Shown piece by piece: positions 23,903 to 33,169 of a stretch of 35,396 nucleotides of DNA. Made by a program: the position numbers and the translations under genes. Origin of the DNA: Anaerolineae bacterium UTCFX2 (lineage in GTDB: Bacteria > Chloroflexota > Anaerolineae > Anaerolineales > UBA4823); contig MWTA01000043.1 of the NCBI GenBank assembly GCA_002050125.1, positions 1 through 35,396 on the forward strand, in the 5' to 3' direction. How positions within the stretch are numbered: position 1 is the stretch's first letter; each line of letters starts with the position of its first letter. The notes below the pieces were generated by a model. It did no database searches and was not told where the DNA came from. It saw only the letters and a program-made list of their open reading frames with translations.

Positions 23903-26539
23903 TCAACACTCGCTAAATCCGCAAGAATAGCACTTGCGGCAGCCTTCCTCGCTCACCAGCGAAGCCTGACCGCACTCGGGGCAGAGATCGCCGATTCGGT
24001 CAGCCTGGAAATCTGCCAGAGAAGACTGGCGGCTCATTTCTTCAAGAAGCCGGTAACCGTTGTCGCCGGGCAATTTCTCATCCTTTAGTTCTTCGCCCTC
24101 TGCAACTTCGCCATAAATCACCTCGCCGCTGTTCTCTAGATATTCCGCCAGGGCGCGCGCCACGCCATCTGGCAAGGAACGCACGCGGTTGGGACCAAAC
24201 CCTAGCGGGCGTCCGCCGCCGATCCCGGAAAGCTGGCGCCAGACGTCCAGCAAGCGTTCGCGCGGCGATATCGGCGAGGTCAGGCGCAGGATGTAGGAGA
24301 TCAACCTGCCAATCGCCTCGGAGACCGCCGCCGTATCCGAGCCGGCTTTAGCAGTATTAATGAAGACTTCAAAAGGCTGCTTGCCGCCATTTTCGTTGAT
24401 GGTGATGAAGGCTTTCCCGAGCGGCGTCCTGACGCTGAAGGTGTAACCTGGCAGCAGAACCGGGCGCGGTTTTTTCTTATCGTGCCACAGGGGCAATTGC
24501 TCAGGAGGTTTCTTTTGTTCGGGTTGTGAGGGTTCAGGTTGCTCGGCATCATCCTGTTTTTGTTTAGCAGTTGCGTTGGTTTCCAGGACGACTTTTTGAC
24601 GCGACCCCGTGACGTACACCGTAATACCCTTGCATCCCAGTTCCCAGGCGAGCTGATAGGCTGTGGCGACGTCCGGCTCGCTGGCGGTCTCTGGAAAGTT
24701 GATCGTCTTGCTCAGGCTGTTATCGACAAAGGCTTGTATTGCCCCTTGCATGCGCACATGCTCTTCAGCGGTGATATCTTGTGAGACGACGAACACCTCC
24801 CGAATCTCGTCCGGGACGTTCGCCGCCTCCTGACACGAGCCGTGTTCCATCACCTGTTCGATGATCCGTTGGCGGGCGTCTTCGTCCAGACCCGCCTTAG
24901 CCAGCGCTTTTTCAAACAACGGGCTGGTATACGTGAGCTGCAGATCTTTGCCGTTGTCATTGACATGGCGAATGTAAGCCAGCGCAAACACCGGTTCGCA
25001 GCCGTACCCCTCGCAGCCAGCCACGGTTGCAATTGTGCCGGTGGGGGCAATCGTGGTCTGAGCCGCATTGCGAATGCCATAGCGCTGGATGCCTTGCACG
25101 ATCGAACCCCAATCCAACTGTGGACGGTTCCACTCATTGCGGTAGGGTTGAAGTGGAACCGGCGGCGACCAACGCAACTCGGCGGGGTCGTACAGGCTGC
25201 CGGCGATTGCTGGAAATGCGCCGCGCTGTTCAGCCAGTTCGATGCTGGTGCGCATCGAATAGAAGCGCACAAATTCAATGACTTGCGCCGCGAATTCCTG
25301 ACCCGTTTCCGAACCGTAACGCACCCCCGCAGAGTACATCGCGTCACCCAGCCCCATGATCCCTAACCCGATCCGGCGGGCGCGGTGCGCGGACTCGGCA
25401 AGCTGCGGCACTGCCGGGACATAGGCGTTTGCCTCGACAACGTCATCGAGGAAGATGGTCGAAAGCTCTACGCTCCGGCGCAGCGCCTCCCAGTCCATCT
25501 GCCCATCCGGAGCGAGGTGCGCCGCCAGGTTCACCGACCCGAGACAGCAATTTTCATATGGTCCGAGCCACTGCTCACCGCACGGGTTAGTCGCCTCGAG
25601 GGCGTACAAGTGCGGGACCGGGTTGGAGCGGTTGGCGGCGTCCAGGAACAACAACCCTGGCTCGCCGTTATGATGGGATTGGGAGACGATTTTATCGAAA
25701 AGCGCGCGCGCTTTGACGGTCTTATGCACCCGAATCGGTACGCCGGCGGCTTCCATTTCCTCCAGGGTTCCGCTGAAACGTTTGTAATCGTCTGAATGGA
25801 CATCCGGGAAGCGCAGTTCCCAATCTACATCGTCGCGCACGGCTTGCATAAAGGCGTCGGTGATGCCAACCGAGATGTTGAAATTTGTGATGGCGTTTTC
25901 ATCCGTCTTGCAGGTGATGAATTCTTCGATATCCGGATGATCGACGCGCAGCACCGCCATGTTCGCGCCGCGCCGGGTTCCGCCCTGGGCGATTTCCCCA
26001 AAAGCCTTGTCGTAGACGCGCAAAAATCCAACTGGACCGGTCGCCTGCCCGGCTGAGGATTTGACCAGCGCCCCCTTGGGTCGCAGGCGCGAAAACGAGA
26101 AACCATTGCCGCCGCCGGTCTGCTGGATTAGGGCAGCGTCGCGCAAGGTCTGAAAAATCCCCGCCGGGTCGCGGCCCATGTCGTCGCTGATGGGCAGAAC
26201 AAAACAGGCTGCCAGTTGCCCCAAAGGCGTGCCAGCGCCGGTAAACGTGGGTGAATTTGGAAAGAAGCGCTTTTCGGTGAGCAGCGCATAGAACTGCGCC
26301 GCCCGGCTCATGACATCCCCTCCCCAAAGCGCTTCACGGGCGGCGACGTGATACGCTACCCGCCAGAACATTTCCTCCACCGTCTCGACCGGCTTGCCGT
26401 CCTTGCCGCGTCGTACATAGCGCCGGACTAAAACTTTACGCGCGTTTTCGGTCAATTCCACCGCGGAAAGCCCTTCCGGAAGCGGCGGCGTCTTCAATGA
26501 GCCATATTCTTGGGTTTGAATCTCGATCATATTAGCCAT
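23903..26539 (-). CDS. nrdJ: Class II (adenosylcobalamin-dependent) ribonucleotide reductase
   Basis: The product has 878 residues from the ATG at 26539, with GGAGG 10 bases upstream; an in-frame ATG lies three codons later. There is no ATP-cone domain at the N-terminus. Catalytic features include NSPTFTGAG, the cysteine in LAACFVLP, the [10 protein letters not shown] substrate loop and the finger-loop motif NPCGEQ at 318-323. A C-terminal extension (about 700-800) follows the barrel. The last 26 residues form a zinc-ribbon-like tail with six cysteines (CPEC, CRKC, CGFSEC) that would supply the redox-active cysteine pair. It reduces ribonucleotides using a B12 radical and works with or without oxygen. 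It lies 82 bases after nrdR and directly precedes the deoxynucleoside kinase, so one operon covers synthesis, salvage and control. Confidence 0.96.
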   Translation of the reverse strand: MANMIEIQTQEYGSLKTPPLPEGLSAVELTENARKVLVRRYVRRGKDGKPVETVEEMFWRVAYHVAAREALWGGDVMSRAAQFYALLTEKRFFPNSPTFTGAGTPLGQLAACFVLPISDDMGRDPAGIFQTLRDAALIQQTGGGNGFSFSRLRPKGALVKSSAGQATGPVGFLRVYDKAFGEIAQGGTRRGANMAVLRVDHPDIEEFITCKTDENAITNFNISVGITDAFMQAVRDDVDWELRFPDVHSDDYKRFSGTLEEMEAAGVPIRVHKTVKARALFDKIVSQSHHNGEPGLLFLDAANRSNPVPHLYALEATNPCGEQWLGPYENCCLGSVNLAAHLAPDGQMDWEALRRSVELSTIFLDDVVEANAYVPAVPQLAESAHRARRIGLGIMGLGDAMYSAGVRYGSETGQEFAAQVIEFVRFYSMRTSIELAEQRGAFPAIAGSLYDPAELRWSPPVPLQPYRNEWNRPQLDWGSIVQGIQRYGIRNAAQTTIAPTGTIATVAGCEGYGCEPVFALAYIRHVNDNGKDLQLTYTSPLFEKALAKAGLDEDARQRIIEQVMEHGSCQEAANVPDEIREVFVVSQDITAEEHVRMQGAIQAFVDNSLSKTINFPETASEPDVATAYQLAWELGCKGITVYVTGSRQKVVLETNATAKQKQDDAEQPEPSQPEQKKPPEQLPLWHDKKKPRPVLLPGYTFSVRTPLGKAFITINENGGKQPFEVFINTAKAGSDTAAVSEAIGRLISYILRLTSPISPRERLLDVWRQLSGIGGGRPLGFGPNRVRSLPDGVARALAEYLENSGEVIYGEVAEGEELKDEKLPGDNGYRLLEEMSRQSSLADFQADRIGDLCPECGQASLVSEEGCRKCYSCGFSEC

Positions 26540-26621
26540 TTGTTCAACGCCTCCATCTGCTCTCCAGTCACCAGGAAAGGCAAATTGACTCCCTGGGGTT
26601 GATAAAACGTTCGATTACAGG

Positions 26622-27071
26622 TCAACTCTCTAAAAGACGGTCAATTTCGCCGCGGATTGACTTCAGGTCATCCAGTCGAAGATAGACAATCGCATAGCGA
26701 ATATAGGCGATCTGATCGAGTTCTTTCAACCCGGCGATCACCATATCCCCTACGACGCGAGAGGAAACCTCCGCCCGCCCCATCGCCTGCAAAGTGGATT
26801 CGATTTCGCCGACCAGCCGCTCGATATCCGCGGCAGATACAGGTCGTTTGGCGCAGGAGATGCGAATGCCTCGGATCAGCTTCTCTCGATCGAATTCTTC
26901 CCGGGTTCCATCCTGTTTGATCAGCAGCGGCGTTGCCAGGATCGGGCGTTCGTATGTGCTGAACCGCTGCCGGCAGTCTTCACATTCCCGGCGGCGGCGA
27001 ACTCCGCCGCGCGAGTCGTGTGTGGTATCGATTACCCTGGAGTTTGAGTTCTTACAGTAGGGACAGCGCAT
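26622..27071 (-). CDS. nrdR: Transcriptional repressor NrdR
   Basis: The ATG at 27071 is chosen because the protein then starts MRCPYCKN, the invariant NrdR N-terminus, and AAAGGGA lies 5 bases upstream. The product has 149 residues. A zinc ribbon (CPYC...CEDC, residues 3-34) is followed by RRRRECEDCRQRFSTYER and an ATP-cone domain (about 48-138) starting LIKQDGTREEFDREKL. NrdR senses ATP/dATP and represses ribonucleotide reductase genes. As the first gene before nrdJ it probably regulates its own operon. The family is unmistakable and the length normal. Confidence 0.97.
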   Translation of the reverse strand: MRCPYCKNSNSRVIDTTHDSRGGVRRRRECEDCRQRFSTYERPILATPLLIKQDGTREEFDREKLIRGIRISCAKRPVSAADIERLVGEIESTLQAMGRAEVSSRVVGDMVIAGLKELDQIAYIRYAIVYLRLDDLKSIRGEIDRLLES

Positions 27072-27161
27072 GGAATCCCTTTTAATTCTTAGAACATCTG
27101 TAACCACTATTGCTGGGGGTTGCTAAGCTTTCAAGCCTTACATATGGGTAAGACAAAATGA

Positions 27162-27190
27162 ATTCTAGCATAACCATCCCTTACTGACAA
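27162..27190 (-). promoter_or_regulatory. Sigma-70-type promoter of the nrdR-nrdJ-kinase operon
   Basis: TTGTCA (27190-27185) and TAGAAT (27167-27162) are separated by exactly 17 bases, each with 5 of 6 consensus matches. The predicted start site is near 27155, about 85 bases before the nrdR ATG. An inverted repeat CTTAC-N6-GTAAG (27137-27152) lies just downstream. Confidence 0.75.
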
Positions 27191-27475
27191 GACTACTTTA
27201 GTCCCTCTAAGATTAGAGTTTCAGCGGAGATCCAGGGTGGGGTCCGGCGCGGGTTGCGCCGGACCTCCACCCACAGTCGCCTGCTGCCCCATGCGAAGGC
27301 TAATTGGGGGCGCCGTCATGCAGGCAAACGAAAATATCTCACCGGCAGGAGGGTTCCGGCGATTCAAGTTTCAACACATCCATCGATCGGCTGCTGACAG
27401 CGATCGGACACAGATGCTCCTTTCTAAGTAGACAAAACAATCAATCCAACATACGACCAGCTCGAAAAGCGCAGC
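27191..27475. other. Intergenic region between ftsZ and the nrdR promoter with a strong hairpin
   Basis: No convincing gene is seen. A long hairpin at 27235-27272 has a 9-base-pair perfect core (GTCCGGCGC/GCGCCGGAC, 5-base loop) extended by six to seven more pairs around one bulge. It lacks a T-run on either strand. It may end the ftsZ operon or be a dispersed palindromic element. Confidence 0.6.
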
Positions 27476-28618
27476 TTACCGATTGCGGTTGCGCAAGAAC
27501 GTCGGAATATCCAGGTCCTCGGTGTTGAACGAACGCGGCTGGAATTCTTTCGGCGCCGGCTGAGCCTTCGGTTGTCCCGAAACAATCGCCGGCTCCGGTT
27601 CGACGTATTTGCGCGGCTCGATTGCCGGCATCTCATACGACCGATGCGGCATCGCCGCCCGTTCGAAACCGGTTGCGATGACGGTGATCCGCACCTGGTC
27701 TTTCATGTTCGGGTCGATCACAGCGCCGAAGATCAGGTTGACATCCGGGTGAGCGGTTTCCTTGATGATCGCCGCTGCCTGGTTGACATCGAAGAGCGTT
27801 AGCTCCGGGCCGCCGGTGACGTTGAACAGGATGCCATGCGCCCCATCGATCGTGATGTCGAGCAGTTGGCTGGAGATCGCCTGCTCGGCAGCCACTCGGG
27901 CGGCATCCTCGCCCTTCGCATTCCCAACCGCCATCAACGCCGCGCCGCCTTCGGACATAATCGTGCGCACATCGGCGAAGTCCAGGTTGATCAACCCGGG
28001 GATGGTGATCAATTCCGAGATGCCCTGCACGCCCTGGCGCAACACATCGTCAGCCAGGCGGAATGCGGTCTGCAGGTTGGCTCGCTTATCCACGATCTGG
28101 AGCAGCCGGTCGTTCGGGATAACGATCAGCGTATCAGCCTGTTCTTTGAGCCGGCCGATCCCCGATTCCGCAGATTGGATCCGCCGCGAACCCTCAAAGG
28201 TGAACGGGCGAGTAACAACCCCGATCGTCAGCGCGCCGACTTCCTTGGCGATCTGCGCCACAATCGACGCGCCGCCGGTGCCAGTGCCGCCGCCCATTCC
28301 AGCCGTAATGAAAACCATGTCGGAGCCCTTCAATACGCTGTAAAGCTCCTCCGCTGATTCTTCGGTGGCTTTCTGGCCAACTTCCGGATCGCCGCCGGAA
28401 CCCAGCCCACGGGTCAGCTTCTCGCCGACCCGCACCCGCGTGTTCGCTTTAGACTGCAGCAAAGCCTGGGCATCCGTGTTCACCGCCACGAACTCAACGC
28501 CTTGCAAGCCTTCATCGATCATCCGGTCGACCGCGTTACAGCCGCCGCCGCCAACACCAACAACTTTGATGCGGGCAAAAGATTCTCCTTGATTGGGTGT
28601 GTTGCTACTGATTGTCAT
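27476..28618 (-). CDS. ftsZ: Cell division protein FtsZ
   Basis: The product has 380 residues from the ATG at 28618, with AGGAGG 5 bases upstream. The GTPase domain begins [17 protein letters not shown] and holds the tubulin signature GGGTGTG (about 111-117), followed by the T7-loop region with [12 protein letters not shown] short variable linker (about 320-365) rich in Pro, Glu and Gln leads to the conserved C-terminal peptide [11 protein letters not shown], the docking site for FtsA and other partners. It polymerises into the division ring at the membrane. It is the last gene of the cluster, 90 bases after ftsA. That gap carries a perfect 12-base tandem repeat. Confidence 0.98.
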   Translation of the reverse strand: MTISSNTPNQGESFARIKVVGVGGGGCNAVDRMIDEGLQGVEFVAVNTDAQALLQSKANTRVRVGEKLTRGLGSGGDPEVGQKATEESAEELYSVLKGSDMVFITAGMGGGTGTGGASIVAQIAKEVGALTIGVVTRPFTFEGSRRIQSAESGIGRLKEQADTLIVIPNDRLLQIVDKRANLQTAFRLADDVLRQGVQGISELITIPGLINLDFADVRTIMSEGGAALMAVGNAKGEDAARVAAEQAISSQLLDITIDGAHGILFNVTGGPELTLFDVNQAAAIIKETAHPDVNLIFGAVIDPNMKDQVRITVIATGFERAAMPHRSYEMPAIEPRKYVEPEPAIVSGQPKAQPAPKEFQPRSFNTEDLDIPTFLRNRNR

Positions 28619-28708
28619 TATTCCTCCTGTTTCTGGATGAAATCACCAATGTATTTTCCTTACTCATGCCCTTACTCATGCATTAAACGGCTCTGCCTCG
28701 CTTCACTG

Positions 28709-29959
28709 TCAGGGCAGCAACCGCCGCAGCCAATCCTTTACGCGCTCCCAATCCACAAATGAGGAAGCCGACCTGCCTCTCCCGGTTCTCGGGCGTCTGG
28801 AAACCCCTTCCGGCGAGAATTCATTCATCAACATGCCCCAGCGAAGCAGCCCTACGCTCGTCGAATAAGCCGGTGAATCCAGCCGGTCTACCATCCCAAC
28901 CAGGTTCTCGGGCTGGGCAGTCCGGACCGGTACCCCAAGCGCTTCGCTGGCAATCGTGCGGATCCCCGGCAGCGCGCTCACGCCCCCCGTGAGAACCATT
29001 CCAGCCGGCAGCAGACCGTCATAGCCCGAACGCTTGATCTCCTGAACGACCATCCCAAAAATCTCCTCGACGCGCGCGTGGATGATCTCTACCAGCTCGA
29101 GATGACTCGCTTGAATGACGTCCTGATCGCCGAACGGGCGCAAATTGAAAAACTGCTGGGGGTCGATCTCTGCCGGGTTTGCATGACCATGTTGCAGCTT
29201 TATTTCTTCCGCCTGCGTGGCTGGCAGATGCATCACCTGGGCAATATCCGAAGTAATGTGATTCCCGCCGATCGAAAGAACCGCGGTGTGCCAGACATCG
29301 CCATCCACGTAGATCGCCATATCCGTGGTCCCGCCGCCTACATCGCAAACCACAACTCCCATCTGGCGCTCGGCTTCGCTCAAGACGACTTCCGCCGAGG
29401 CGAGCGGGTTCAGGACAAATTGCGACACCTCGATCCCAGCCGCGGCGACGCACTGGCGCAGGTTCTCGACGCTGGCAGACGCGGCGGTGATGATGTGCGT
29501 TTCCACTTCCAAACGGTAGCCGTGCATCCCGATCGGCATGCGAATCCCGTCTTGACCGTCTACGTTGAAGCCGCGCTGGATGACGTGAACAATTTCGCGA
29601 TTGTGCGGAATGGCAACCGCCCGCGCCGCGTCGATGGCTCTGGCAACATCGTCCTGATCAATCACCCGACCCGCCACGCCAACCACGCCTTTGCTGTTCA
29701 TTGAAGAGACATTGGACCCCGCCAGGCTCACGAGCGCCGAGAACACCTCGACGCCTGAAGTCCGCTCTGCCTTTTCGACCGAGCGGGCAACCGCCTGGGC
29801 GGCTGCTTCCAGATCTACGACCACGCCCTTGCGCAACCCTTGCGATGGCTCTATCCCCACCCCGAGAATCCGGAGCTGACCCAGATTCTCTTCGCGCGCA
29901 ACCAGCGTGCAGATCTTTGTCGTTCCAATGTCAATTCCAATCAGGGTTTGATCGTCCAT
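28709..29959 (-). CDS. ftsA: Cell division protein FtsA
   Basis: The ATG at 29959 has GAGG about 8 bases upstream; an in-frame TTG at 29962 is less likely. The product has 416 residues. Actin-fold ATPase motifs are IGIDIGTTKICTLV at the N-terminus, VVCDVGGGTTDMAIY (phosphate 2 region) and GMVLTGGVSALPGI (adenosine region). The 1C domain interrupts the fold between about 85 and 165. The C-terminus is a basic amphipathic helix, VDWERVKDWLRRLLP, which fits the membrane-targeting sequence. It anchors FtsZ to the membrane. It lies 49 bases after ftsQ. Confidence 0.96.
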   Translation of the reverse strand: MDDQTLIGIDIGTTKICTLVAREENLGQLRILGVGIEPSQGLRKGVVVDLEAAAQAVARSVEKAERTSGVEVFSALVSLAGSNVSSMNSKGVVGVAGRVIDQDDVARAIDAARAVAIPHNREIVHVIQRGFNVDGQDGIRMPIGMHGYRLEVETHIITAASASVENLRQCVAAAGIEVSQFVLNPLASAEVVLSEAERQMGVVVCDVGGGTTDMAIYVDGDVWHTAVLSIGGNHITSDIAQVMHLPATQAEEIKLQHGHANPAEIDPQQFFNLRPFGDQDVIQASHLELVEIIHARVEEIFGMVVQEIKRSGYDGLLPAGMVLTGGVSALPGIRTIASEALGVPVRTAQPENLVGMVDRLDSPAYSTSVGLLRWGMLMNEFSPEGVSRRPRTGRGRSASSFVDWERVKDWLRRLLP

Positions 29960-30008
29960 CAAATTGCCTCGAATGAATCAATCCATATTTCGCTAGATAA
30001 ATCTGCCA

Positions 30009-31064
30009 TCATTCCCCGATCCGGTAGTAGGGGGCATGCAGGTATTCCACGCTGATCATGGTTGGGAGAGCCTCTCCGCCTTTCAGATGCGCCATAATCG
30101 CCCGATAAACCAGTACCTTGGTCGCGATATCCTGCGCATCTCCCAGATAAACATTCCAACCCCGCCGGTCGGTCCAGCCGAGACCATGCACCGGATCGTA
30201 GATCATTTTTGCGCCGGTCGGCGCCTGTTTTGCCAGCAGAAGCGCCGCCTCCACCATGTCCGGAGAGATCAACGGTCGGACCTGATCGCGCGGCGAAAGC
30301 TGGGGCAGCAATACGCCGGTGATTTTGCTGATGGTCTCGTCTCGCAGGGTTACACTCTTCTCGGGCGACAGAATGACCTGGGGCGGGTCGCCGCTCGCTT
30401 CAATAACCGGATAGGATCCGCTGGGCGCGGTGCTTCGCACCGGGAACGTCACGCCCTGGTCGTCCACCAGGAAGCTTTCGCCTCCTTTAGACCAAGTTAG
30501 GACCGGCATGCGCTCAGTCACCGTGATCGCCACAGAATTGGGCAGTTCAATCTCGACCTGAACTGATGAGAACTCTGGAAAGGCGTCCTTCAAAGCTGCT
30601 TCGAGGGTCGCTGCATCCAGCATAAAAACCGGTTCGCCCACCAGCCTCAGTGCGGAGTTAACCTCGTTAACTGACAGGCGCTCCAACCCCGAGATCTGTG
30701 GGGCGTCCACCCGAAACGTGGGCGATTCCCAAGAGAAATATAGTGCGTAGCCGAGAAGACCCACAAAAATAAACGAAACCAGGCGCCAACTGATTATCAG
30801 TCTGGGCAGGGCTGGCAGGCTCATCTCCATTCCTTGCGCTGCGTCCAAACTGACATTGTAAAACCTGCGGCCTCTGCGGGTGCTGTGCGCAGCCGGGCGG
30901 GAGGCGCCAGCCATCGGGGTGCGCGCCATCACTGGAGGCAGCGGGGGGATCGCGACCCGGTTCTTCCGCGCTTTGTTGACATTCTGCCGCGCCGCTTTGG
31001 TCTGGGTGTCGCGGCGACGGCGTATCTCAGCCGATCTCGTTGTGGATTGACCAGGCAGCTTCAT
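30009..31064 (-). CDS. ftsQ: Cell division protein FtsQ (POTRA domain)
   Basis: The start is the ATG at 31064, which overlaps the ddl stop in an ATGA pair, with AAGGGA 9 bases upstream; the longer open frame is not used. The product has 351 residues. The cytoplasmic N-terminus is unusually long (about 85 residues) and very basic. One transmembrane helix (about 88-110) and a POTRA domain (about 115-185, FRVDAPQISGLERLS to VTERMPVLTW) follow, then the FtsQ beta domain with FLVDDQGVTFPV. FtsQ links divisome components outside the membrane. Low overall conservation is normal for the family. Confidence 0.9.
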   Translation of the reverse strand: MKLPGQSTTRSAEIRRRRDTQTKAARQNVNKARKNRVAIPPLPPVMARTPMAGASRPAAHSTRRGRRFYNVSLDAAQGMEMSLPALPRLIISWRLVSFIFVGLLGYALYFSWESPTFRVDAPQISGLERLSVNEVNSALRLVGEPVFMLDAATLEAALKDAFPEFSSVQVEIELPNSVAITVTERMPVLTWSKGGESFLVDDQGVTFPVRSTAPSGSYPVIEASGDPPQVILSPEKSVTLRDETISKITGVLLPQLSPRDQVRPLISPDMVEAALLLAKQAPTGAKMIYDPVHGLGWTDRRGWNVYLGDAQDIATKVLVYRAIMAHLKGGEALPTMISVEYLHAPYYRIGE

Positions 31065-32209
31065 GATTGAGATTCCCTTCGATAGCGCCGCTCCGTGTGA
31101 TCGCGCTCGTGTTTGCGCCTCAAAGCCAGTTCGATCAGCCGATCGATCAATGCGGGGTACGCCAGTCCGCTGGCTTCCCACAGTTTTGGGTACATGCTGA
31201 TCTTTGTAAAGCCCGGGATGGTGTTCAATTCGCTCAGATAAAGCTCACCCGGTTCTTTATCGACCCCTTTTTGTTCGAGCAGAAAGTCGACTCTAGCCAT
31301 TCCAGCGCAATCGATCGCGCGATAAGCGCGTAGCGCCAGGTCCTGCACTCGGCGGGTCAATTCCGGAGATATCGGCGCCGGAATTAACAATTGCGAAGCG
31401 TCATCGATATATTTCGCTTCATAAGAATAAAACTCACGGCTGGGGATCACCTCACCGGGCACGGAAACGTGCAGTTCCTCATTTCCTAACACGCTGACTT
31501 CAATATCCCGCGCGTTCGGCACGCCGTGCTCTACCAACACCCGCCGGTCATAATGCGCCGCTTCGATCAAACCTTCTAATAGATCGGAGCGCGTGGCGCA
31601 CTTCGTGACGCCGACCGATGAGCCGAGGTTGGCTGGTTTTACGAACAAGGGGAATTCTCCAAAATCCTGGACTTTCTGCGCCACTTGCACAATGTCCGCT
31701 TCGATTTCGCTGCGCGTGACGAGCATCCACTTGACGACCGGCAGGTTGTGAGCGCGCAGGATATCCTTGAAAACCCCTTTATCCATGCCCAGGGCAGAGC
31801 CTAATATGCCCGCGCCCACATATGCCAGATCAGCTAGCTCCAGAAGCCCCTGGATTGCGCCGTCTTCGCCATACGTGCCGTGCATCACCGAAAAAACCAC
31901 GTCCAGTTTTGTCAGCAATTCCAACTGAGCCGCGTGATCCTGGGAACGGATCGCAAACAGTCCCGACCTGGTCGGGTCCGGGAAGACCGCCGCTGGTGTG
32001 AGTTGCCCGGTTTTCCCATTCAACATCGCATTCAATGTATCGTTCCCGGCTAACCAGGCGCCGTCGTGCTGGATGCCAATCTGCGTGGTGATGTATTTCT
32101 CGGGATCGAGGTTATCCAGAATAGAGCGCGCCGACATAAGCGAGACTTCGTGCTCACCCGAACGCCCTCCAAACAAGACTCCAACGCGAATTTTGCTGTA
32201 TTCTGCCAT
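31061..32209 (-). CDS. ddl: D-alanine--D-alanine ligase
   Basis: The start is the ATG at 32209, 4 bases after the murB stop, with GGTAGAGG as a poor ribosome site, so coupling to murB is likely. The product has 382 residues. The ATP-grasp fold begins VGVLFGGRSGEHEVSLMSA. HGTYGEDGAIQG, FVKPANLGSSVGV and the C-terminal LSELNTIPGFTKISMYP carry the substrate and metal-binding residues. The length and the insertion between the N-terminal domain and HGTYGEDG fit the DdlA/VanA-like long form. It makes the D-Ala-D-Ala dipeptide for peptidoglycan. A tyrosine or phenylalanine choice for D-Ala versus D-Lac was not determined. Confidence 0.96.
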   Translation of the reverse strand: MAEYSKIRVGVLFGGRSGEHEVSLMSARSILDNLDPEKYITTQIGIQHDGAWLAGNDTLNAMLNGKTGQLTPAAVFPDPTRSGLFAIRSQDHAAQLELLTKLDVVFSVMHGTYGEDGAIQGLLELADLAYVGAGILGSALGMDKGVFKDILRAHNLPVVKWMLVTRSEIEADIVQVAQKVQDFGEFPLFVKPANLGSSVGVTKCATRSDLLEGLIEAAHYDRRVLVEHGVPNARDIEVSVLGNEELHVSVPGEVIPSREFYSYEAKYIDDASQLLIPAPISPELTRRVQDLALRAYRAIDCAGMARVDFLLEQKGVDKEPGELYLSELNTIPGFTKISMYPKLWEASGLAYPALIDRLIELALRRKHERDHTERRYRRESQS

Positions 32210-32213
32210 GCCT

Positions 32214-33167
32214 CTACCAATCACCCAACAGTTCGATTTCCAGCTCAAGCCAGACGCCAAATTGCTGCATCACCTTCTCGCGGGCGAGAAGGATCAACGC
32301 GTAAACATCGCTGGCGGCGCAGTTTCCTAGATTGATAAAGAAATTGGCGTGTTTCGGGCTGATCTGCGCATTTCCGATGCGGTAGCCCTTCAAGCCAGCC
32401 AGCTCGATCAACCGCCCGGCGTAATCCCCGGCAGGGTTCTTGAACATCGAACCCATGCTGGCGCCCGGCGGCTGGGTGCGGTGTCGGTATTCGACCAACT
32501 CGTCGATCCTGGATTGGACCTCAGCGCTCGTTGCCTGTTCCAACTTGATTAAAGCTGAAAGCACAATCGCCTGACCAGGCAGCTTTTTCAAGACGCTCGT
32601 CCGGTATGCATACTCCAGTCTTTCCACCAGCCAATCCTCACGCACGTAATTACCGCTCCCACTCATCCCTATCCGATGCAAGATTGCAGCCACCTGCAAA
32701 CAGGCGGCTATGTCCGCTCCGTGTGCGCCCGCATTCCCAACCACCGCGCCGCCAATTGTTCCCGGGATCCCGGCTGCCCATTCCAACCCAGAAAAACCCT
32801 TGGCAGCCGCCTGGCGCGCAACCAGCCCCAGGTTTGCCCCAGATTCAGCCCAGACGCGGGGCTGATCATCTATTATTTCAAACCGCGCCTGGCGCGCCCG
32901 GTTGATCAATACCAACCCGCGCAGCCCGGCGTCGCTGACCAACACATTCGAGCCGCCGCCCAGGATCCAATATGGCATATCTGCTTGCCAGCAAAGAGTG
33001 ACCGTGGCGACCAGCTCTTCGATTGACTGGATTTCCAAGAGCGCGTCTGCCTGACCCCCCATGCGCGCCGCAACGTAGCGCGAAAGGGGCGCCGCAAACT
33101 GCAGCCGGGAGCCAAAGCGCTCTCCCAACTCGTGCAGTGCGTTTTCAGGCAGACTCAAGGCGATCAT
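32214..33167 (-). CDS. murB: UDP-N-acetylenolpyruvoylglucosamine reductase (MurB)
   Basis: The ATG at 33167 follows GAGG immediately; a TTG at 33173 that overlaps the upstream TGA is an alternative, and neither has ideal spacing. The product has about 317 residues. FAD-binding motifs are PYWILGGGSNVLVSD and GLEWAAGIPGTIGGAVVGNAG. The catalytic serine segment is PPGASMGSMFKNP, and the end has NAQISPKHANFFINLG. It reduces enolpyruvyl-UDP-GlcNAc to UDP-MurNAc with NADPH. It sits between the small protein gene and ddl in the mur/fts cluster, with overlapping or near-overlapping ends. Confidence 0.95.
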   Translation of the reverse strand: MIALSLPENALHELGERFGSRLQFAAPLSRYVAARMGGQADALLEIQSIEELVATVTLCWQADMPYWILGGGSNVLVSDAGLRGLVLINRARQARFEIIDDQPRVWAESGANLGLVARQAAAKGFSGLEWAAGIPGTIGGAVVGNAGAHGADIAACLQVAAILHRIGMSGSGNYVREDWLVERLEYAYRTSVLKKLPGQAIVLSALIKLEQATSAEVQSRIDELVEYRHRTQPPGASMGSMFKNPAGDYAGRLIELAGLKGYRIGNAQISPKHANFFINLGNCAASDVYALILLAREKVMQQFGVWLELEIELLGDW

Positions 33168-33169
33168 CC

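Noticed and set aside
23903-23905. UGA as a selenocysteine codon joining NrdJ and the kinase
   Set aside because: No selenocysteine insertion hairpin was evident after the UGA, and NrdJ ends at a normal cysteine-rich tail, so two separate proteins are more likely.
26540-26621. A separate promoter for nrdJ in the nrdR-nrdJ gap (TTGACC with a TTATCA-like -10)
   Set aside because: The spacing is only about 14 bases and the -10 is poor, so readthrough from the nrdR promoter is the simpler reading.
27371-27418. 15-codon frame on the - strand (GTG start with AAAGGAG upstream) between ftsZ and nrdR
   Set aside because: It is very short, uses a GTG start and shows no recognisable sequence. The ribosome site alone is not enough to call a gene.
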